Source: Helicoverpa zea (lineage: Eukaryota; Arthropoda; Insecta; Lepidoptera; Noctuidae). From it: DNA of 64,000 nt. The DNA lies in contig NC_061472.1 of the NCBI RefSeq assembly GCF_022581195.2, positions 5,952,001 to 6,016,000 of the forward strand. Reading direction: 5' to 3'. Below the pieces are notes generated by a model. That model had not been told where the DNA came from. It did not search any database and saw nothing but the letters and a program-made list of their open reading frames with translations. Positions 56,659-64,000 of this stretch are shown piece after piece; the stretch's first letter is position 1, and each line of letters begins with the position of its first letter. The position numbers were made by a program, and so were the translations under genes.

Positions 56659-59562
56659 TAAAAGTAGTAGTAGTAGCCTTTTGAGAACGTTGATTTCTTT
56701 CACGAATTTCATAACTATTTTAATGGAGTTCTTAGTTCAAGTTAGTGACGACTTGTCTTGACTAATTTCGCTTCTCATATAAAAAGTCATCGATCGTTCG
56801 AGTCGAAATGAAAACGATTTGAAAAACTTTTGTGTGACATAAAAATTTTCTTTCATAACTTTTTCTTTGTGTTTCTTACAAAAGTTCACTTCCTGACAGA
56901 CCAAATGACGCGGCCAATCAAATCTGGCCTTTGTCAGAAATTATATTCTTTTTAATACGAACAAAAGAGAAATTTCGTTCTCTATCAAACTTAATTCAAC
57001 AATTTCGAGGTTCTCTTATTATATTTCTACTTTTGTTTTGATTGGCTTAATCTTATATTTGGTTTCGCTACTTTGATAGATATTAATTTCAAATTGCTTT
57101 TGTAATTTATAATGATACTTATTGATTCGTTTTATTGGGACATTCTTTTGTATTAGCTTTTTGTTGTTATCAGCCAATTTCAGGGTTATGAACTCTGAAG
57201 GCTACTTCTTGTAGTTTTTTCGGATAAGTATAAAAACGTCTCTTATAATCTCTTCATTCTGCCAAAGGATATGAATATAATTAATATTTACGATGTACTT
57301 GTATGTACTTCATTTTGATAGTGATGTAGCGGTTAAGTTTCTTTTTTTCGTCACACAGTCACACAATGTCATCTAGTTTCTACTTTCAGAGTTTGTATAG
57401 AGTACGAGAACAGATAAACGTACCCACTTAAATAGGTAGGTACATTTAATTTTTGAAAATACTCAATCAAACCTCCTAGAAGGCTATAAATGCCAACGTT
57501 ACACCTTATCTCGGACGATCAAAGCAGGATTTAATCCGATATAAAAGCGTGTTAAAAAAATGAAACTCCTCTATTATTCCTTCAGACGATTCCTTACAAT
57601 TAATCTTCCATAAATTTTAATTATCCAGCTGTTTTAAATACATAGAAAATTAGATCAAAGAAGTGAAAACTTGTAATTATTAAGAGAAAAAAAAGGTCAA
57701 AAAACTGACTTAATTAAACGTTATATTGGGTCGTGTTGAAAATGAGAAAGTTAGCCATTTTTTGTAGCGCGCCTCCTCTCTTTATTAATTAATAGCTTAA
57801 AATTAAACAAGCTACAGGTATGTGCTCTGTTTGCGCCCGCGGCTCCGTTCGCTTTAAGGCCGGAATTAGTATACGATGAAAAATTCAAGAGTCGAATAAA
57901 TTTTCTTGAAATAAAAGCAATGCCAACGGAATTTCAATTATTAGGAATGCTGAAAGAAAGTCGTAAATATTTTCGTACTTGGCCTGGGTGGTGTACAAGT
58001 TATTAGTTTATTATACGAACATTAGTAAGCTTGTAAATCTAGTGTAAGTATACTGCGACATTGAAATAGCATTTCGTATAAGTATTGCCACCATTTTCAT
58101 AAGAAATTAAGCTGAAAGAAAAGAAACTCTTTTTTACTGACCCTCAAATATAGATAATTTTAAACATTTTCTAGCTACCAAAATGTTATAAAACATACAA
58201 CATGCAAATCGAGAACCTCCTCCTCCAAAAGTCGGTTAAAAATCTTCACCACGCAAATCTTAACTGACGTAACCCGTCCACAAAACGAACACTCGTACAA
58301 TAATTCGGTCTCAAGGGAGGCTCATAGAAGTACATTAAAAGTACACATGAGGAACTCTTGAGGGCTTATTGAAAGCACAATGGGATTGCAAACAATACGT
58401 GGTTCCGCATTGTATGTACGATCCTACGATCCAGATATAAACGTATGTATATTCGTCATATAACGCCATCTTTTCTGCCCATTGTATTGTAGATTTATTT
58501 GAGTTATGATTCGGGTATTCGAGGAATAAATAGTCGTGTACACGTGCTTTTGGGAAGTATTTCTGTCTTTGTTGAGTTTTGAGTGCAGTTGCAGGACATT
58601 CTTTGTGTTAAGCCACATTACTACTGGGTTCAGTCATTGAGTAATTTCAAATTTTTAATATTGCTTATTTGCCCATGGATACTAGAAGAACTGGCAGACC
58701 GGTTGCTGAAGCAATACTATATCAGTCAATGGAATATTTTTTTTTTTCCGAATGGGTGATCAATTTTTTTTGTAGTTAAGGAATACTCTGGAGGACATAA
58801 AGCAACGCATTAGTTCATTAAATTTTGTGAAATGGAAATTAGTTCAAGTCTTTATTACAAAGTAAATATGATTGATATATGAGTTAATTTGCTCTACAAA
58901 CTTGACTAAATATCTTCTCAATATTTCAAATGCTAAATATCACATTATAATGACGATTCTCGACTTCCAAACCCCAGTAATAGTTTGATTTGTCTCATAT
59001 ATTATGTATCGGTCTAATTAGACAGTTAATAGCTCAAATAGCAAGAGAACTCACTTCTCTTAAGATTTCGTAATTAGCGTATTTGCGAGGTGATTAGGCT
59101 TCTATCATTAATAGTTAACAAAAGTAAATTATTCAGACTTCATCTGAAAGCTTTGAGATACTTTTGGAATACCTGTAGTTATTTAAATTGTATTAGTTTT
59201 TAAAATTACTAGTCCTTAAATATCAAGAGTACTTAGACTTCTGTCTATACAAAACGCACATTTTTTTAGATTTTACTTTCTTTTCGTGCCACTTTTGCAG
59301 TGTTTTCCTTTACAGCCTGTAATTATTATCACCAGAAAGTAAACTTACTACCTAGCACAAATCTATACTCCTTTTCCAAGAAGATTCCTGAAAATTGCTT
59401 CTGAGCTTACTCTTGTGATGTTCCGAGCCGCGAGGAAGTTTGAAACGAATTATACAAGAAGGTACCTACACCACATTCATTTTTGCCATGATTTGGGCCT
59501 ACTTCAGATGACTATGGTATTATACTCCTATGATTTTTTAAATTGACAATGTTGTTCAATAA
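56659..59562. other. Unassigned AT-rich non-coding DNA
   Basis: No gene recognised. A short AACCTCCTCCTCCAAAAGTCGGTT at 58214-58237 is a relic of the repeat seen at 55700. Confidence 0.45.
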
Positions 59563-59740
59563 TGTTAACATTATTATTTCGAATATAAGACGGTTGTCTG
59601 TTGGCTTGGTTGTGTCTTGGAGTTGCTCTTAAAGCATGTTGCCATTTTTACTACATTTTTTTTGAATTTTAAATAACTCGTCAATATTGATGTTAACATT
59701 ATTATTTCGAATATAAGACGGCTGTCTCTTGGCTGTTTGC
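59563..59740. repeat. Pair of direct repeats, about 50 bp each, 128 bp apart
   Basis: TGTTAACATTATTATTTCGA and the following ATATAAGACGG(T/C)TGTCT occur at 59563 and again at 59691, with TTGGCT shared just after. Two copies with few differences suggest a local duplication or a dimeric remnant of a repeat. Confidence 0.7.
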
Positions 59741-60387
59741 AATAGCAATAACAACAACGTCTGGACAGTCTTGATACTTGTTGACTCGGTACCTGAAGCA
59801 CTGACAAATGTTTGTTCAAGAAGCCGACGCTGTGCATACCTACTGTTATAGTTTCATGTCATCGTGTACAATATCAAGTGAGTATATTACATTTTAATGT
59901 AACGGTGAAATTCTTAACCTTTATTTAGACTACCTGTGTTTAAAATTTAATTTAATTTAGTTTAGTAATTTTGGCGCGGAAGCCGCACAGACAAATGGAT
60001 AGATAGACAGAGTAACTACTACGTCTAATTGTTTTTTGTTTAGTATAACCTTTAACTTTATTTTTTTTATATTTCCAATAATACCAGCTACCACGCTCCC
60101 TATACAAGCTAAGCCACATATTCCACAGTTAAAAACACAAGTCCTAACCCAACCTACGCTAAACTGAAGAGCTTTTCAACCAGCAAGCACGTATACACCT
60201 AACCGTCGGTCGACAATAGTTCACGTCCAAAACGTGAGCACCACAGAACGAAAAATGCACCAAAATTCACCAAAAATTTACCAAAAAATTCAATTCATAT
60301 TTCTTCCACACTTTTTGCGGTTGGTTTGGTGCTAAAAGAACTCTCGTTACTTACTGGGAAGTCTATGAAAAAATGGAAATAATTGTC
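59741..60387. other. Unassigned non-coding DNA
   Basis: Nothing recognised. Confidence 0.4.
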
Positions 60388-60622
60388 ACTATAGTTCGGC
60401 CATTCAGAGAATGCGTTCCTGACACGTCGCGATTGAACTGACGACGTAACTTTGCAATGGCGTTGCAGTTACGATAAAAATATTTTTGCTGGTTGTTTAC
60501 CGTTTTAACAATTGAGGAGCATTAAAACAACATTATTATATCAATAATCAATGAATGTAGTTACGTCGTCAGTTCAATCGCGACGTGTCAGGAACGCATT
60601 CTCTGAATGGCCGAACTATAGT
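60388..60622. mobile_element. MITE with perfect 63-bp terminal inverted repeats
   Basis: The arms 60388-60450 and 60560-60622 are exact reverse complements (core GGCCATTCAGAGAATGCGTT, then CCTGACACGTCGCGATTGAA). The spacer is 109 AT-rich bases. The outermost ACTATAG/CTATAGT is itself symmetric, so the target duplication could be TA or TATA and the exact ends cannot be fixed. Non-coding. Perfect 63-bp arms imply a recent insertion. The superfamily is not assigned. Confidence 0.88.
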
Positions 60623-63600
60623 AGTCAAACCAGTCACGTTTGCAAATATGAAAACTGCTGCAAAGGTTGTCAGTGGTCAGTTTTATCATGAGGATTCATA
60701 TTATGATGGGATTTTACTGACTGGTCACAGTTGGGTTTTCAATGGCTTTTATACCATGTTTGACTATACATACTACATTGTGGTTTATATAGAGGAGCTG
60801 TTTGAACCAGCAAAGAAATAAAACTTTAAATTTTACTACTTGAAAGAGTTTCACTAAGATGTCAATCTTTTTTTGCTATTTACAACTTCGATACTGCTAC
60901 AATACAATCACATTCCGAGGTCTGATATGATATACAACTATTAGAATTTATACCTACCACAAGACTGATTTTCCATACATACATACGCTACAGCACGTTG
61001 CTTACACTCACCTGTCACGTAAAATTCGCATAAAACAAGCTTCATAACTTCCCCATCTACATTCAAGTCCCAGATTTGCTAGAATTTGGCTCATTGATCG
61101 ACTGAAACGCCAACACAGCGTATTTCTAGAAAAAAATGCAGGAACGCTTGTGCACTACCTGACTTGCAGTTTTTCGGAGTGCTATATGGCGTACAAATAA
61201 AAGCCTTAAAAACTTTAGCTGACGTCTACAGCCGTATAGCAGGTACCAATTAGGAAAGAATGTGTTTGGATTTGCAATGCAAAGTTTTGCTTATTTTTAA
61301 ACGTTTATGGAGTTTTTTCTAGATGTGAAAAGGTATGTAGTGCAGTTTGTGATGTTACGTCTGTGGATGACTTACTAATTCGTTATACGGTTACAATTTA
61401 TTAGGTGCATGACATTCATATTCATATCAACGCTTAAAAACTTTCAAGTAATTGGTATAATTAACCATTTCTTCTGCCCATCTCTTACTTCACCATCTCT
61501 TACTGCATCTACACGAATATTCTAAAGTTAAATAGTTGGTTTCTTCAGTTGAACTAATTTCTCAACAACTGGTCCAACTTGAAAATTTATTTCAGTCTCA
61601 GTATTAGATAATCCAAGGAAGGTGATAAACCACGTTATTGACAAAGTAGATACCATTCCATCATATTTCATATTCACGTTTAGAAAGAAATAAGCAAAGC
61701 AAGCTTCAAGTCGTTCAGACATCGCGCAAAGGGCGACGAGTTACCAATGGGGTCTTATAGACACAACCAGTCTTCGGACAGACGGTAAGCCGCTTACCAT
61801 GAGGGGAAACCGATTGTAACTCCGTCAATACTCCTGTTCCTTAGTTGTGTTCCAATATTCATATTAAATTGATGTAAAATTGGTCTGTATTTATTGGAAA
61901 GTTCTTGAGAGAATTCGTTGAGTAAACTTTATTTTGGCTATTCTAATATCTTCCGCAGAAATCGCTGTAATAAAATAATTTACGTAAGTACGTAAAGTAT
62001 GTATACTTAGGACCGCCATATATTTATGGTACATAAATATTACACGAAATTCAGCGACGACGTGAACCAGTCTTGGATATAAACAACAAAATTTCCTTGA
62101 ATATAAGCTAGTTTTTCAAACTGTCTACAAGACAAAAACACCACTTAACATAGCCTTTTAAAACGCCTCTGTTATAACAACCAGTAATTCCACGTAGGGG
62201 GAAACAAGGTGAATTCGCAGTATTGGCGGTGGCACATAAATGCCTCACAATCGTCCCTCAGAATAGCCCTCCGAACGGGCTGCCCGCACGGCGGCCTCTT
62301 TTGCAATGTAAATGCCGAACCGCGTAAAAAATCGCTCGCGTGGCCAAACCGACCAGTATCATAGACCCCTATACAAACAAACCTTTAACATGACACAACC
62401 CCCATATCGCGTATCAGAGATCAACTTACACTGGTCACGAATGTGTCAATTCTACCTTTTCCAAAAGATTGTGAAGAGGGACACTATAGGTCTACGATTG
62501 TGATAGTTTTTTTCTAACTGAAGTAATGTTAGCCATTTTGTTACGTCTGAATAAATATTACGAGTTCTTTTTCATTATATGTAATGAAAGTCTGGTCATA
62601 TTTTATTCAGTGGGTTTATGTTTAGAAGTATTTTTCTAGTGCTGAGAAATAATATTATTATTATACTGAGAGATAATAATGGCATGTTAGGCAAAGCTTT
62701 GATTTTAGATATTATATCTCATTGAAGGAGAATGCTGAAAAAAATCAGATATAAATCTAATGGTGTAACTTAGGAGTTGAATCTCAACTGTAGCTCATGT
62801 CTCTCAAAACGACCTTAGTAATAGACTATTTTGCATAGTTACAACGCTGGTATTTTGCATGGTTACAAGACCAATTTTCATGAAAATTCGAGGAATTATT
62901 AATGGTACTCTACGCGTGACGTTGGTAATTTTAGGTCATAATATGTATGTCTAGGTGTTCGGTTTCAGAAATTACCGATTGGGCTTACAAGTCCTTACTG
63001 TTGCTAATTGGTATATCGGTAAATTTAATTCCAGGATATTCTAGGTTCTAAGAAGTTTATTCCTAGACCTATTATTGCTGATCCTGATTTAGGATAATCA
63101 ATGCCAAATCACGAACTCATGTGTTCTTTTCGAACCAGGTAACAGCAAAATCAAAGGAGATGGCCAAATTTTCATAGTAAAAAAAACCAGAATCGACAGC
63201 AACGAAATGGGCACCAATGGGTTCATTATGATAGACCTTTGATGGTGCCAAAAAATCCAGTCTGTAATCCATGGGGTATAGGAGCTATATCATATTTTCA
63301 CAAAAATAGGTTATGTTGAATTTATGTTGATTTTAAAGATTATTTGCATAAAGGACCATAAAAAACATGGTATACTAACGTTATACATGCGAAGAGTAAC
63401 ATCACCATAGTTACAGAGTTTGCCTGGTAATCAAAAGGTCTTGAGTTTGAGTTTTGACCCCCACCCATTGCACTAGTGATAGTGTACCACTCCAGATACC
63501 TACGACTAAGTACCGACCTTACCTACTTGAAGAGGTTTCCCTGTTATGTGTAAACTTCTGAACTGGCAAAGGTTAATAAAAAAAAATACTTAAAAGTAAA

Positions 63601-64000
63601 AAAAAAGTTTTTTTTTTTATCTTTTAATCACTATTCACATTAGTGAAAAGTTCTCGTCAATGCGAATAATATAAGCCCAAACACGAGGTAGTTAATATTT
63701 ACCATTGCCGAGTTCCCTTGACCTTCTCTCTTCTCCATCATCAGGTCAGCTCTAAACCATCACTCGTGTATAGTGCTATAATAACAGACATTATGTACAC
63801 CTGAGTGTAAAGTTTTTATCCTTTGCGCAACTTTTAATGAACTGCAAACAGAAAAGTTAAGGTTTTTTTATGTACTAAAATCTTCTTGGAAAAAACCTTG
63901 TAAAAAGAGAACCCCATGGTTTTTGGATGATATGAAATACTTTTTGTAATCTACACATTATACTGAATCCAACCATACATACGAAGTTTCTGTCGACTCT
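60623..64000. other. Unassigned non-coding stretch
   Basis: No gene recognised. A GC-richer patch at about 62200-62345 (CCTCCGAACGGGCTGCCCGC and neighbours) has no long frame. At 63583-63627 A- and T-runs face each other. The small plus frame 60585-60821 begins inside the MITE arm and looks incidental. Confidence 0.45.

Overview
This is an AT-rich, intron-bearing animal genome window with a mostly non-coding, transposon-littered layout. Four things together point to an insect, most likely a moth or butterfly: a tRNA-derived SINE with an (ATT)n tail, several short Helitrons that end in CTAG between A and T, RTE-type endonuclease/reverse-transcriptase debris, and many TAGGTA/TACCTA-rich stretches. 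The lepidopteran call rests on remembered repeat families and not on a search. No bacterial-style operon, rRNA gene, CRISPR array or functional tRNA gene was seen.

Host genes. The best-supported host gene lies on the minus strand at 34402-38299. Eight exons with GT-AG junctions and matching phases encode 495 residues of a secreted F-spondin-like protein, in the order signal peptide, Reeler, Spondin_N, acidic linker, start of a thrombospondin type-1 repeat. It ends on a splice donor, so its 3' exons lie elsewhere; I did not find them. About 1.8 kb further along the same strand, 32468-32552 is a signal-peptide exon with a phase-1 donor, probably the first coding exon of another secreted or membrane protein. 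A CpG-rich block at 32900-33236 ends in a perfect plus-strand donor and could be the first exon of a divergent gene.

Mobile elements. (1) A complete hAT element at 15411-18104 has matching 12-bp terminal inverted repeats and an exact 8-bp target duplication; its ZMYM1-like transposase is broken by one frameshift in a run of seven A. (2) A near full-length non-LTR retrotransposon at 44646-48767 is bounded by a 12-bp target duplication. It has a GC-rich 123-bp tandem repeat at its 5' end and a 1077-codon open frame (endonuclease, reverse transcriptase, C2H2 finger). (3) RTE-like fragments lie at 7560-8050 and 12491-13590; in the second the endonuclease and RT parts are head-to-head, as expected from twin priming. 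(4) There are non-autonomous Helitrons at 8214-8399, 34700-34845, 35453-35599 and 42499-42697, plus relics. (5) Three inverted-repeat MITE-like elements lie at 21812-22013, 56473-56658 and 60388-60622. (6) There is a SINE at 26828-27083, a 92-bp retroposed fragment at 30549-30640 with a 17-bp target duplication, and a Tc1/mariner-like transposase remnant at 39148-39360.

Region by region: 1-7.5 kb unassigned; 7.5-18.1 kb transposon-rich; 18.1-32 kb mostly unassigned with a MITE, a hairpin, a SINE and a retroposed fragment; 32.4-38.3 kb host genes; 38.3-44.6 kb relics; 44.6-48.8 kb LINE; 48.8-64 kb mostly unassigned with MITEs. The genes do not form a pathway; the only functional unit assembled here is the spondin-like gene.
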